Part shown: one piece after another, positions 10,862-23,345 of the stretch
How the letters are laid out: each line of letters opens with the position of its first letter
Position numbering within the stretch: position 1 is the first letter of the stretch
Assembly (NCBI RefSeq): GCF_041260155.1
Contig: NC_091948.1
Span: forward strand, 2,344,001-2,408,000
Reading direction: 5' to 3'
Length of the DNA: 64,000 bases
Source of the DNA: Ptychodera flava
Lineage: Eukaryota; Hemichordata; Enteropneusta; Ptychoderidae
Program-made: the position numbers and the translations under genes
Notes under the pieces: generated by a model
Told to the model about the DNA's origin: nothing
Database searches by the model: none
Seen by the model: only the letters and a program-made list of their open reading frames with translations

Positions 10862-13800
10862 TATACTTTAATTCCCGATGCATTTGTCTCGCGAACTAGG
10901 CCGAACCGCGCGTCATTTTTTTCACTGGATCGTGGGATGGTACGCACGCACAGTACAAAATCTGGCAGTTGATAGAGTTCAGCGTCAAAAGAGGCTTTGA
11001 GCCTTGGGACAATACAACGTATCATTGGGAGGGACGTATTATCGTGGACGAATCGAATAGTCCATTTTAAGCAAAGGACTATCAAACTTTATGGACTCTA
11101 CCTGTGAGAAAAAACTAGTATTTGAAGGTGGCATCACCATTCTGTAAAAACGGGATAACCAAAAAATGTAGGTTCATGGTATAATATACTGAGGCAAACT
11201 AAACAAAGATTTTACTCTCTACTAGCCGATTTCAGATCATTTCATTTGAAACACACGCTTTTTATGCAGAGCAAAAAGGTTTTGTTTATCATGTGCGATA
11301 TTTGTAAGACATCTCGTAACTCAGGATATTTGCTTGCGCATGGGACAATCTTTCTCCGTATTTCCATCCAATTTTCACCTAATTTTTACCATCTCTCGAA
11401 ATACAATCCAGGGTTTGTCTTTAAGCCCTTGACGAGTATTTCATGAAGATCTTCACTTGTCTCTATTGCACCCTCTAATACATTTCCTTAAACTCTGAGA
11501 AAACAACTAGAAGCACCATTAGACTACAAACATTTCGAAAATATAGTAGCCAGTAGGGTGTATGCCATTGCTATATCTTGGTACCAGGGAGCATTGCTAT
11601 GGTTAACGCCTCACATTCAACAACATTACACTGGACTGAATCGATTGCACCACCAGAAAGCATATCGCTCTGGCTCTGTCTCGATATGAACATGACTTTT
11701 GTGCCAGTCACCTTCAACGCGTTTGTTCGGTCACTGCTTTATATTGTTTAAGCTTAAGCTTTATATCCAAGAGCATTGCTCTTGACTGGATCGCATCGGT
11801 CATGACCTACCAGTCAGAGACCCGTTGATCTCATCGATATATTTATAGGATGGTGGAGAGTCAAATATGACTGTCTTGGTGTGTAACTGTTTCAGGCCTG
11901 ACGGAAATGTGACTTGATCGGGGTTGCATTGACCGTCAACTTCAAAACGAGCTCGTTTGGGCTTATAAAATTAAACTTGCTAAACTCTTAATTACAAAAA
12001 GAAGCATCCATTGTCAGTACAGCAATATCAAGCTGACAAGCTAGGGGCAGAGGCTTTAATTCGGCTCATCACGGAGGAAACTTAAGACTTTCGCAAATCA
12101 AATCGTGATTTTGTAAAACCAAGGCGTCATATTCAAAAGAAACTGAAGCATAATTTTTGTTTCGATATTTCATAAACAGTTGTATTAGTTTAACGTGTAG
12201 CCTCATCTACGAAAAGCTACGAAAATTTATCTTTTCTATCCGATGTTATTGGTGCTCAATCTTTGGCGCTCAAATACGTTTTTGTATCTCCATCAATATT
12301 CAAGACGATGATCTCGTCGTGACGTACTAATGACAGACATACTTTGTTGTGTATGACAGAAACACGAAAGATTTTGAAACGAAAACCTATTACAACTGTT
12401 TGGCTTTATGCGATAAAGCGTGACGTAAGAACAAAATGATCTCCTCGCAACACCCTTGTCTCTGTGCTCGCTGAATGCAGTGTCACCTGGCGGGAGTTTT
12501 GAATTTTCACCGAATCAAGACAGTGAAACACGATTCAAAACAAGTACACGCGCGTATAGCGGATTAGCATTATTTATGATAACGTTAGTATCATCAACAG
12601 TCTGGGAGATTTTGGTTCGAGTAGGTGAAAGGAACAACACGTTTCTATACCGAAAGTAACTCAGCAACCAATGAATCCTTACTGACCTTGACGTTACTGG
12701 TATCGGTAATGATCGATTTTGACCGCGATATTACCCTTGAAAAATGTGATACAAACATAAATCTCTGACAAGAAACTATTTTCCTGGAACTGGCGAAACC
12801 TATTTTCCTCGAAAGGGCCGCTGGCGGAGGTATAGCCATGAACTCGGGCTTAAATCTGTATAATGACTCGCTTAGCATGGAGCCCATGACACTATTTTTC
12901 TCTGGTAGATGGGGTAAAACACAAATGCCTGCGTTTACGTATCACCCTAAATTACTCCGAAGGAATATTCATATTTTCATGCCTGTCACACATACCCCTA
13001 AAACATCGTCTTAATCTCACTGACTCTTTTGGCCAAACTTTACAACTTCATCTTTAAATGGGTTAGTTTTTTTGTCTACCTTATACGTGTTTCTTCGTTG
13101 GGTATTTATCGTGTGTTTACCGTTATATCGGCTGCGAACATCAAATATCGATAAGAAAATTGAATGTGTCATACTTTTCTTGGAACTGACCATACTCTTT
13201 TTCGTGCAAGGATGGTAAGGATACATCCATGGTGCAAAACCTGAGTTGATCTGCCAAATATGATTTAAAAAGCATGTTTTATTTTCTGTGACGACACAGA
13301 AATGCTTTAGATAAGCATTGACATTGTGGGTCTGGGTAATTTCAATGTGCCTCTTACGTCGTTTCGAGATCAGTCACAACGTTGTTCTCAAGGATCCATA
13401 AACTCTAGTGAAAAGTTGTGTTTTATTATAATCTATGTTGATAACTTTATTGGTGTTTGGTGTTTGTCGCTATAGTTTGGTCTTGAATAGTCAGTTTATC
13501 TCAAGTATACGGTCAATATTGCCTTGAGGTCACGGTCAAACGGATGAAGGCTCGACGCCTTGGCATAGATGTCGATAATTTCATATCGTAAGCTACACAC
13601 ACTGGTTGATCTTTGATCGCTCATCACCTCGTCTTGTTTACTGTCGTAAGAGATCGTCAGAGAACTTTGTGAAAATCATAACCTTTGGTACAAATGAGAA
13701 ATTTCAGAATCGATAACCTAACTACCCGATTCTTACTTGATCTTCTTTGGACCAGTCTTGATTTGAAGGTTTGCAGATAGAACTAAGTGTTACAATAAGT

Positions 13801-14802
13801 ATGCCTACTTGGAGAGCGCCAAAGATAATGCCTGATAGCTATGCAACAATTCCAACTTGGCGGCAGTAAACGCTCACACGCGACTCTCTGCTCTATCACT
13901 TCTTGATGAGCAGTTGATCATTGTCTATCTGGATCAGGTCATTGTCTTTGGACTCAATCCATTGCATACTGTTGAATAAGAGACTTAGGGACTGGACAAA
14001 ATTACGGGGGAGGGCCTGTGGTTTTCAAAATGACCCTTTGATGTTTGCACGAATAATAATGACCCTCCCAGGTTTCAATGCGCGAAAATCGATGATCCTT
14101 CGGAGAATTGGTCAAATTGGAAAATAAAAAGAAAAAAATCCCAGATGAAGCGGATTGTTTGAATGAAGATATTTTATACATTTTTCGGCGTTTCCAGATA
14201 TCACGAATAATGTTGTTTCACATTTGGCGGAGAATGCGTTCATTTTCACCCAACTTCATTTTCGATTTCTATGCAACACACAATTAAGACTGTTTTCGAC
14301 ATGTTGTCCGAGAGGACGGGTCCACACTAGATAATTGCGGATGAAATTTTAAAAATCACATGAATAAAAGGGAATGGAAAGCTCCGCCAAATCCCTTCCT
14401 CAGTTACTCCTTCCATTGAGGAGGAAAAACAACGTAGGACAAGGAAGTCGCACAAAGCTAAGTCCTAGAATGTACATGCAAAAGGGTGTGAGTTACAGGC
14501 TTCTATCGTGAACGGTGCACCTAAGATCATTGTTCCTTAATTTGCCTTAAATCTTAATAAAAGAGTTCACAAATAGTGTAAACATTGCCCACTTTGGCCA
14601 ACACATATACAGAACGCTTGTTCACTTAAGTTATAGCATGTCACGTGACACGTCCTCTTGAAAACTAGAACAGTCAATCATTTTTTATCACCAAAACTAG
14701 AACAGTCAAGGTAATGGGGGCATTTTTGGAGCATGATCAGATTATCAACATCGACTATAATCCAGTAAACTAGGTGAAGGTGAAGAAACTGAATGGTCAG
14801 GA

Positions 14803-14804
<2 letters not shown>
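10862..14804. other. Intergenic DNA without recognised genes
   Basis: Only short frames of up to about 80 codons occur, none with family features. The stretch 11600-11960 has faint resemblance to the minisatellite and R1 lead (CAACAACATTACACTGGACTG, CCTGACGGAAATGTG) but is too diverged to call. Confidence 0.45.

Positions 14805-14863
<59 letters not shown>
14805..14863. repeat. (GA)n microsatellite
   Basis: Uninterrupted GA dinucleotides for about 59 bp. Confidence 0.97.
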
Positions 14864-14866
<3 letters not shown>

Positions 14867-15821
14867 GTAAAAGGCATCATACAATCAAGGAACGTGGCAT
14901 ATTGAGTATCCTTTAAATTCTCACTGTTCAAAATTCATCACAATCATTCGTCAAAACCTGCATTCATGCCTGTCAAATGGTGAACACATTTACAACAACT
15001 CCCCCGTTCATTATTCGGAGTTGTCCATTTGCTTACGTCTGACACTTCGGCCCCTGCTCACAATAACTGGCCCGCACTCGGTCACACAGAAATTAACGAT
15101 TCCATTTTGGTTGGGCGATTCTATTAGGTATGAAGGAAGGGGTAGTGACTAGGACTCAGGCACAAGTGTTGGCCTGCATGGCCACGTTCGGAAGGGCGGA
15201 TAGAATTGAATGTGTCAATGCCAAGCTATGACAATATAGCAATCAATTCCGAACGATGGATGGGGAGTTGTGATATATGTGTTCAACATTTGAAAGGCAT
15301 CAACGCATTTGTATTTTGCCTAAAGTGTGTTAAATAAATATTGCCTTGAGACGAAATGTAATCAAGATATACAAATTTTGACTTGCATCCAAAGACAAGA
15401 GAGCGTCTAACGTTCATCAAGCCGCCTAAGAACAGAAAAGGACTAAGTTGTGTTTAAGACAAAGGCTTCAGACGAGTTTTTGAATTATCCCACGAGATAC
15501 TGGAAAAAGGAAACCATTCATTATTCATCGTGTTCAGTCCGGGAAATTGGTCAGGTGAAGCAAGCTGTCAGCCTAAAAAGGTGCCATAGGCAGTGTCTCA
15601 GACGGCACAACACTTCCGTTCAATGAGCGAGTGACAGAAATGGAATTTTTGTACGGAATGGAGGTTTTGTAAATTCTGAGAAATGGTCATTTATCAACGA
15701 TTTTTTATCGACGTTTCGTGTGACGATGTTTGATTTTCTTCGAAGGATCTTTCGGTAAACCGATTACCATCGCAGGTCAAAAATGTACAGCTGAAAAGTC
15801 AAAGGTTCTTGGTGGATTCTG

Positions 15822-15824
<3 letters not shown>
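14864..15824. other. Intergenic DNA, nothing recognised
   Basis: Unique-looking sequence with no gene, RNA or clear repeat between two GA microsatellites. Confidence 0.45.
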
Positions 15825-15889
<65 letters not shown>

Positions 15890-15900
15890 TGTGTGTGTGC
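15825..15900. repeat. Compound (GA)n(TG)n microsatellite
   Basis: A pure GA run changes directly to TG units at its 3' end. Confidence 0.97.
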
Positions 15901-16189
15901 AAGAAGAACATGCCTCTCTTCGTCTGTTGATTGCTTGTTCATGCCAGTTTTAATAAAACGTCAACCATATAGACACTAAAGACTTTACGTCATCAAACAG
16001 TGGAACATGGCCTGGCGAGACAGTTACATATTCATAGACTCGATATTAATGTTACGATGATAAAAAACAATTCACAGCGAAATTCTCCGTCCCTCCCTTT
16101 GTTATCTCGTAATATCAAAAATTCTTTGTGGTCTACTGACGATTGACGAGACACATCCATCGCCTTATGGCGATATTTGGACATTTTGT

Positions 16190-16480
16190 TAATCTACAAC
16201 CTTGTCGGAGGCAAAGTACCGCCGACCCGTGACTAAGCAGACGGCAAAAACAATGCTGTCAGGCATTCATAGTTGAGAAACGTTGGAGACCTGAACGGTC
16301 ACAGGGCTGACCGGGTTTTCCGATAAGCCCAGGCGACAGTGTTATCTCGCATATCGAGGAGTACTTTTTACGGGTTCTTGAGCTGTTTCAGGTCAAGGTC
16401 TGTGGGACTAAAACCAGTGCCATTCTGTTGGATGTGAGCACTGCAGCTGAGGTCCCTGAGGTTTAATAAACCACATTCCC
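16190..16480 (-). repeat. Dispersed repeat R1, inverted copy
   Basis: On the minus strand the order is minisatellite-like TCACATCCAACAGAAT, GGCACTGGTTTTAGTCCCAC, CTCGATATGCGAGATA, then AGTCACGGGTCGGCGGTACTTT. This is the same order as 3460-3660 on the plus strand. It shows that R1 is dispersed in both orientations and always led by the minisatellite. Confidence 0.75.
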
Positions 16481-16564
16481 TTTTTTGACGGTTGGGTGAG
16501 AGCGCGCATTTTCTTATGTCTCTATTTAACATAATCAGTATATCCTTAGCCAAAGTTTCTGCCG

Positions 16565-17181
16565 AATTGTGAAGCGAATGGACTATACCAAAAATGGACT
16601 ATTCCAAACATAAAAAGAGGGGGCGTGGCCCACGTTAAGCCGCAACATGTTAAGGGCGTGAACGCAATTTTTTAGCCAAAGATATCTCAGATAAATTTTA
16701 CAGGGTAATGATAGAGAAACAATATAGGATCAGAGCGGAAAATAGCTAAAGTTGACCGATTTCCATGGCTAAACATGTTTTATAGTGATACCCGTTCCTC
16801 TTATTTGCATCTCATTGAATAATCTGCAATTAATATTTTATTACCATGCCCTATCCATCGAGTTTTAATTGGTCGAGCTGAACCACGTGACTGCCCACAA
16901 ATACACAGTTATGGTTTGTTTTCATTCATGCCCGTGAATATGAATAATATCGTAAACATAGTAACTTTACAGGTAAAACGAAAATTGTGATTTGTACAAA
17001 GATCATAATCAACAACAAATGAAATGGAGCACTTGTGGGTTTTTTCAAAAAAATCTCCGAATTTGCAAAATTTTTGCAGCGCGCGCAATATTCACTGACA
17101 TGTTCTCGGGCCCCGTTGACGTTCGCACGGGAAATTTTCGTAAATTTTGACGAATTTTGGGGGTTCGTTGATAATATAATG
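16565..17181. other. Intergenic DNA with an R1-related motif
   Basis: GCGAATGGACTAT...GGACTATTCCAAACA at 16573-16612 is echoed at 17559-17602. A CG-rich patch lies at 17080-17170. No gene is recognised. Confidence 0.4.
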
Positions 17182-17344
17182 GAAATAACAGACTCCGCGC
17201 TGACCATTAACGTTTATTTATGGGCGCGGGCGAGAGGAAAGCCAAAATTAACGGGCTCGGCAAGCCTCGCCCTTTAATTTTTGACTTTCCTCTCGCCCTT
17301 GCCCATAAATAAACGTTAATGGTCAGCGCGTCGTCCGTTATTTC
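17182..17344. repeat. Foldback inverted repeat (about 80-bp arms, almost no loop)
   Basis: The left arm begins GAAATAAC and runs through GCGCTGACCATTAACG and TTTATTTATGGGC to GGCGAGAGGAAAG. The right arm is the reverse complement with about 90% identity by eye, ending GTTATTTC at 17344. The arms meet within a few bases at about 17262. It would form a long hairpin or cruciform and fits a MITE-like foldback element. Confidence 0.9.
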
Positions 17345-17439
17345 TATAGTATTTATTTACGATTTTCTTGTAAACCTTTGTATCTTGCTGTTTTTGGATC
17401 GTTCAATGGATTCTACACGCGCCTTCCTATATTTCTATT

Positions 17440-17660
17440 TACACAATCGACGGCAAAACTTATCGATCTACAATCTCTTATTTCTGTAACAAATTAAGTG
17501 GCGCAAGGAAGATACCACTTAGTTTTTATTGTAAACAAGAATGTAATCGTCAAATTTTAAGCGAATGGAACATTCCAAATAATGAACTATTCCAAACAAT
17601 CAGAAGGGGCGGGGCATGGCTTAGGCCCAATATGAAGGGCATGATCACCATCAATCTGAT
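17440..17660 (+). repeat. R1-related copy
   Basis: TTTCTGTAACAAATTA, then CCACTTAGTTT, then AACATTCCAAATAATG mirrors 652-760 of copy A (TTTCTGTAACAAAATA ... CTTTCCAAATAATG). The match is partial and diverged. Confidence 0.5.
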
Positions 17661-18020
17661 TGAGACAGCAAGAGAATATCGCGTGAGTAAAGACGTCGCC
17701 GTACTCTACATCTGATTTTAATCAGATTGGATCACAATTTGACTTTTTCGGTCAGAGATCTCTCAGGCCCACTTACCCAGAGATGAAAAGGATCAATCTA
17801 ATTCAGAAGATTCCATTATCTTGGTAGGGTGATAGGTAAAACAGCATTACACCGAGGTCACGTTTGGATGGGCAACATGTTAAGTGCACATGGCGACGAA
17901 ATTGTATAGATGTAGAAAAATCAGTCATTGTAGCAAGCCTGTCGTCATCTTTCGATGGCGTGTTTTGAAACTAATAAAGAGAAAATCAACAAACAGGACA
18001 ACATTGCCTTGCGAGTACAA

Positions 18021-19794
18021 TAAGGGAGCGTTCAGTTATTATGGCCGGGGCTGGGCCGGCAAATTCTTCCTGCGCATCAGTCAAAATAAGTGAAACCCCC
18101 CTACCCATTTGTACCAAAAAATTGATGACCCCCCTTTCAAGATGACAAAAAATTCATGACCCCCCCCACTGCTTGAGTAAAGCTGCACACACAAACACCT
18201 CGGGGGTATGGAGCAATAGAATCCCCCCAAAAAAGAGCTTAGATTTTTTCAAATGACCTTCCTTACAAAACTCAAAAGGTGTTAATGATCAGATTTCCCC
18301 TTCTGAATTGCTATAATTTTGAAATTACCCCTCAAAGGGGTTGGACAGAAATTACTGGTGGATCGCAATATTTTTGCGCAAGCGTGTGTGTACAAAATTT
18401 TGATATTTGGATGTAATTAAAAATCAGGTGTTGATGTTATTCACCATCCATGGTATACATATATTTTCTCATACATGTACGAGAAATCTATTTAATACTT
18501 TTTCAATGCAAAACTATATCTGTGCATTTATAGATATTTGATAATTTACACAAATGTACTTAAATGAAATAGAGTTGTTACAACTGGCATGCGGACAAAA
18601 AGTTTGACCTCAGAATTTCACCAAAAATGTTCATCCACTATACATGGGAGTCAATGATAAAATTGTGAATATTTTTTTTTTCCAATGAAAAACTTGGTAT
18701 ACTTGTGCATATACAGATGTTCAATAATTAACATAATTTTACTTGATTAGAATATGATGGTTAAAGGTGCATATTATGTGTACAAGATTATGGAACTTCA
18801 CTGAAAATGTTTATCCACTATACATGGGAGTCTATGAGGAAAGTATGAATAATTTTTTTTCAATACAAAAGTAGGTAAACCCATGTATTTATGTACTCTC
18901 GATTATTGATATCAATGTACTTGATTAGATTAGGGTGGTAACAAATGGATATGTTCGCCAGAAATTGGATTTTGGAATTATACCAAAATGTAGATTCACT
19001 GTACATGGGAGTCTATGAGGAAAATGAATAATTTTTTTCCAATACAAAACTATCAAAATCTGTGTATTTATAGACATTTGATAATTCATTTTAAAGTACT
19101 TAGTTAGCCTAGGATGGTTAAAGGTTGATATGTGTGCAAGAAATTGGCTTTTGGAATTTCACCGAAATGTTGATTCACTATACATTGGAGTCTATGAGAA
19201 AACTAAGAATAATTTATTTTAAATGCTAAACTAAATTAATTTGTGCTTTTATAGTTGCTTCATAATTGATACAAATGTACTTCATTCAAATAGGGTATTT
19301 AAAAGTTCAGATGTGGACAACAATTATGATATTGGAATTTCACCTACAAGTATTATTTAACTTTTCATGGTACTAGTAGGTAACTGTTAAATAATTTCCC
19401 TGACAAAACTTGCAATATCTCTAATATGTAAGTAATAGGAATTGTTCATCGCCCTCAGTGCAGTGAGCTTGATTTACAATAAGACAAGCCTCAGAGTTGT
19501 CAAGTCAAGATGTTCATGTGACAGATAATTATACTTTTGTTCAGATTTAGGCCTACAGGTGAATAACTTCAGAGAATGAAATCATGCAACGAATCATTTT
19601 TATCTCCCAGAATATTTCTGAACACTGAAACCGCTTTTTGATAGGATGGATACTTATGAAAATTAAGTGACCCCCCCCCTCTGAGCTGTTTGAAAAATTC
19701 ATGACCCCCCCCCTTGCAGTTTTCAAATTTGAGGTGACTCCCCCCCTGGATTTTGCCGGCCCACCCCCGGCCATAATAATTGAACGCTCCCTTA
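18021..19794. mobile_element. Non-autonomous DNA transposon with TIRs, 1.77 kb
   Basis: The left end TAAGGGAGCGTTCAGTTATT continues as ATGGCCGGG.CTGGGCCGGCAAA. The right end is its reverse complement with few differences (GCCGGCCCACCC ... AACGCTCCCTTA). Just inside both ends lie C-rich runs around TTCATGACCCCCC in matching orientation, extending the inverted similarity. No transposase frame is present. If the TIR starts at AGGGAGCG, the element is flanked by TA, a possible 2-bp target duplication. The interior is filled by a 180-bp tandem array. Confidence 0.85.
18470..19400 (+). repeat. 180-bp tandem array, about 5 units
   Basis: TACATGGGAG (or TACATTGGAG) occurs at 18641, 18821, 19002 and 19181, a period of 179-181 bp. 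Each unit also carries TTT.GAATTTCACC, a T-rich run after GAATAATT, and TGTACTT.ATT. The last unit is degenerate. The array lies wholly inside the TIR element. Confidence 0.9.
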
Positions 19795-21091
19795 CATCGT
19801 AGTAAGTGCCTTGACTCTGAATTCATCAGCATAATTACAGTTCATGGCAAAATCATCACCCCTTTTCTTTTCACCCTGACACTTTTTCGGCCATTTCTTT
19901 GTATATGCTGGAGACAAAGACGTCATCTTGCATAGATATTTTGTTATTTTTGATCCACCCGAGTTGTTCTGCCATTTGCCGGCTGAATTTGATGAATGCG
20001 GTCCGTTGCCAAGTGTCCGGGATGAACCTAGCTGCAGTATAGCTCTGCATGGCAGGGCTGTGTGTTACCGGCGTTATACGGCCTCCCACCGTGGTGGGCC
20101 GGGGAGTGTTGGAATGTCTGTTGGAATGTCTGCTTTCACAAACTTGCCCCTGGGGCAAACTTAGCAAATTTTAGGAAACTTAGCCAATTTGGTGATTAAT
20201 GCAAATTTTGAATGTACTGTTTACAGAATTTAAAAACTTTCACTATAATCCGATCATATCAAGAGTGTTACAGTAGCTGTCCCACAGTACTTACATTACA
20301 TCTGTTAGGTTTAATTTATAAATGTGTTCACGATAAATGCTGCGTAAATTTGTCTATCTATCCGTATGATATAATTATACTTGCATGCACATACATACAC
20401 CCTATACGCAGCCAATGGGACCAGGAGTTTGGAAAGCTTATAAATTTTTACATAATATCAATGACCAGAAATATCATGAAACACTAACAAACTGTGACGA
20501 CCTAACGCATAATCCCCAAATACAGTCCCTCTACTCACTGGGGGAGGGGGGCAACCTCAAACAACCTTGAGTATCCGAAATATAAAGAGAGGCAAAAAAC
20601 TGCCTGCTATACCATAAATATAAAGAGAGTAAACTCACGGATATGGAACTGAGAGAGTTAACACATCGAATTAATCGTTTAGTAGAAGAGACAGACGAAA
20701 GTTTTGACAAGTTAACTGTCGGAAGTTCTGAGATAGGTGAACAATGATTACATACAAATCAGAGTTAAGAAAGCGTTCTAGCAGCTAACATTAAATTCCT
20801 TGCAAACTGGTACCAAAAAGTGAGATACCTGTTAGTTGTAAAACGTGTTTTTTTATAATTTTGAAAAGTGAAATTGCCATAAAAAGCAATAAATAAATTA
20901 AATAAACAAGGCAAAACCGCTTATATAGAAAGTATTTGATTGCAATTAGTCCATTTTCCAAATATTTCTATGGGTCATCTAATCCAGATATTATGGCAGA
21001 AAACAAGGCTTTCTCTGTCTGTCTGTCTCCAAAACTCTATCTATATGTATATCTATATATTAACAATATTTTTATGTATTTATGTCTATAG
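19795..21091. other. Intergenic DNA without an assigned gene
   Basis: A minus-strand frame at 19871-20167 (98 codons) reads smoothly (FIKFSRQMAEQLGW) but matches no family known to me and lacks clear splice context. The rest is AT-rich. Confidence 0.35.
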
Positions 21092-21188
21092 GTATACAAA
21101 CATACAAAAAAATTATACATATTATATTCACTTCTTCATAATACGCACATCCCTTTTCTCATTCTCTGTCTCCCTCTCTCTCTCTCTC

Positions 21189-21251
<63 letters not shown>

Positions 21252-21472
21252 CCTGCCTCTGTGTCTCTGTCTATCAGTCTCTGTTCAGTCTGTCTGTCTG
21301 TCTGTCTCTCTCACTCTGTCTGTCTCTTTCACTCTGTCTGTCTGTGTCTGTCTGTCTGTCTGTCTCTCCCTGCCTCTGTGTCTCTGTCTCTCACTCTCTG
21401 TTCTGTTCTGTCTGTCTGTCTATCTGTCTGTCTCACTCTGTTTGTCTGTCTGTCTGTCTGTCTGTCCCACTC

Positions 21473-21517
<45 letters not shown>

Positions 21518-21573
21518 ATACAAACATACAAAAAAATTATACATAATATATTCACTTCTTCATAATACGCACA

Positions 21574-21654
<81 letters not shown>

Positions 21655-21660
21655 TCTAAC
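21092..21660. repeat. (CT)n/(TCTG)n microsatellite complex with a duplicated 63-bp flank
   Basis: CT runs at about 21168-21252 and 21578-21650 enclose mixed CT and TCTG repeats. The 63-bp stretch 21092-21154 (starting GTATACAAACATAC) recurs almost exactly at 21516-21578, each time just before a CT run. This points to a roughly 424-bp tandem duplication. Long open frames across it are low-complexity artefacts. Confidence 0.9.
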
Positions 21661-22045
21661 TCTGTGGATAACTTGTTCTTCATGGAGTTAGAAGCGGACG
21701 TATTAAATGTAAGGACAATACATACCACATCCAACCGGATGCTAATTCTGAATCGTTACAACGGCTAAGATATGCAAAAATAGGCCCAAGGTAACAAAAC
21801 ATTTAGAATAAACATCCGCCTCTCACCGAGTCTCCGAAGACTGAAGGATAAACTGTCAAGCGTTTCTAGCGATAATCATTAGATATTTATAGATAATCAC
21901 CAAATATAGACTATCTTGGCGCTCTTTCCTCAGTCTTTTCCCATTTTATCAATGTTCCGAGGTTCAAAGTAATCGACGAAACTGTTCTACAGTTTTTGCG
22001 GTAGACAGACAACATCCTTTCATATATGCATGCACATATATTCAG

Positions 22046-22050
<5 letters not shown>

Positions 22051-22104
<54 letters not shown>
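22051..22104. repeat. (CATA)n microsatellite
   Basis: About 13 head-to-tail tetranucleotides, TACATACA register. Confidence 0.95.
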
Positions 22105-22108
<4 letters not shown>

Positions 22109-22216
22109 GACATCAGACATCCACTTATGTACATACTTACTGACGGATCGACAGACAAGCATGCAGATGAAGTTAATGATTAGTCACTGTTGTCTGTATT
22201 AATACAGTCTTTAAAG

Positions 22217-23129
22217 AGGCACTCCCACTTGGTAACATTTTTAAAACACATTTTTTTAATGCCAACGGTCGATATTTGACGTGGCGACTGCGCGCGGATC
22301 GCGAGATATCGATAAAAACATGTCCTCAAAAAAGTTAAAGTTTGAATTCCGGTGGCCCACCTAAATTCAGCTTCCGAACATCGAACGTTCGGCACTGGGG
22401 CCATTGTCAACTAAGCTATGGAGTACGAGTCTACGCTGACGCTGCTGTACGCCACAGCAGTACCACTCTCGTCGGTGAGCGGTCATGTCCCATGAGAGAA
22501 AGCCGAGTCCTACTGACTCGGCAAAAAAATGAAAAACAAAGTTTGCTGATTCCACCAGAATTTGCATAGGTGACTAGCACAGATAGGTGCGGTTGATACA
22601 TTGTATGCATAGTGGCCGCCGCGTGGTATGCGCGCATACCACACGCGGCGGCCGCTATGTATCGAACCACGCGTAACTGTGTGGCAGACGACAAAATGTA
22701 GTCATCAGAGGCAACTAATATTTTACACGTAAAAACTGATATCTATGTGGTATTGTTTAAAAATTTAATACAACTGATTGAGAATAATGAAAACGACAAA
22801 AACTAAGGAGAAGTTTTAAAAAAGAATTACCAGAGGTAAAGGCATTGATAATGATGTATATAAAGTCATCGCAGTACGAGGTAAATTAATTGCGTCATTC
22901 GAATGTTTTTGGACTCCTTAGAATATCGTCAATCAGCACAACAACACACTTTCGGGGGATTTCGGGTCATAACCAGAAACGATCGTAAAACTTCGGGATG
23001 TGAAAAATACGCTCGGGAAATGACATATTTTTATCGATATCTTGCGAACCGCGCGGAGTCGCCACGTCAAATATCGACCGTTGGCATTAAAAAAATGTGT
23101 TTTAAAAATGTTACCAAGTGGGAGTGCCT
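22217..23129. mobile_element. Non-autonomous TIR element with about 108-bp inverted ends
   Basis: The left end AGGCACTCCCACTTGGTAAC extends through CCAACGGTCGATATTTGACG and GAGATATCGATAAAAA. The right end (23021-23129) is the reverse complement with only a few substitutions. The 913-bp body encodes no transposase and holds a second palindrome (22591-22668) and a GCCGAGTC/GACTCGGC hairpin. No clear target duplication could be fixed. The long, well-conserved TIRs suggest fairly recent mobility. Confidence 0.9.
22591..22668. repeat. CG-rich palindrome inside the TIR element
   Basis: Arms GGTT.GATACAT..AG.GGCCGCCGCG meet at the perfect 18-bp palindrome TGGTATGCGCGCATACCA. The left arm has a roughly 10-bp extra block. 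Much richer in CG than the surroundings. Confidence 0.85.
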
Positions 23130-23210
23130 TATTGTAAAGTAATGTGTTCACAAACGTATGGAAGACCGGTCACGACATGCGACATGCGAGTTTTTAAAAC
23201 TGCGATCTGC

Positions 23211-23270
23211 GGTTAGGGTTAGGGTTAGGGGTTAGGGTAGGGGTTAGGGTTAAGGTTAGGGGTTAGGTTT
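23211..23270. repeat. Interstitial telomere-like repeats
   Basis: GGTTAGGG units, partly degenerate (TTAGGGG, TTAAGG), over about 60 bp. A second, more decayed patch lies at 23494-23539. TTAGGG is the canonical repeat of vertebrates and many other animals. Here it is internal, inside a mobile element, and not a chromosome end. Confidence 0.85.
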
Positions 23271-23345
23271 TCTCTCGTAAAAAGCCTTACTTCGCTCTCA
23301 ACCCTGGAGGTTAGGCCAAGGGACAGAAAAATTGTAACGGCATAA

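Noticed and set aside
19871..20167. 98-codon minus-strand frame with FIKFSRQMAEQLGW
   Set aside because: No family recognised and no splice support; kept only as a note in the intergenic entry.
20940..21659. 239-codon open frame
   Set aside because: It is mostly Ser-Leu and Val-Cys-Leu-Ser produced by CT and TCTG microsatellites. Low complexity, with no gene signals.
23211..23270. True chromosome end
   Set aside because: The repeats are short, degenerate and flanked on both sides by unique and mobile DNA, so they are interstitial.
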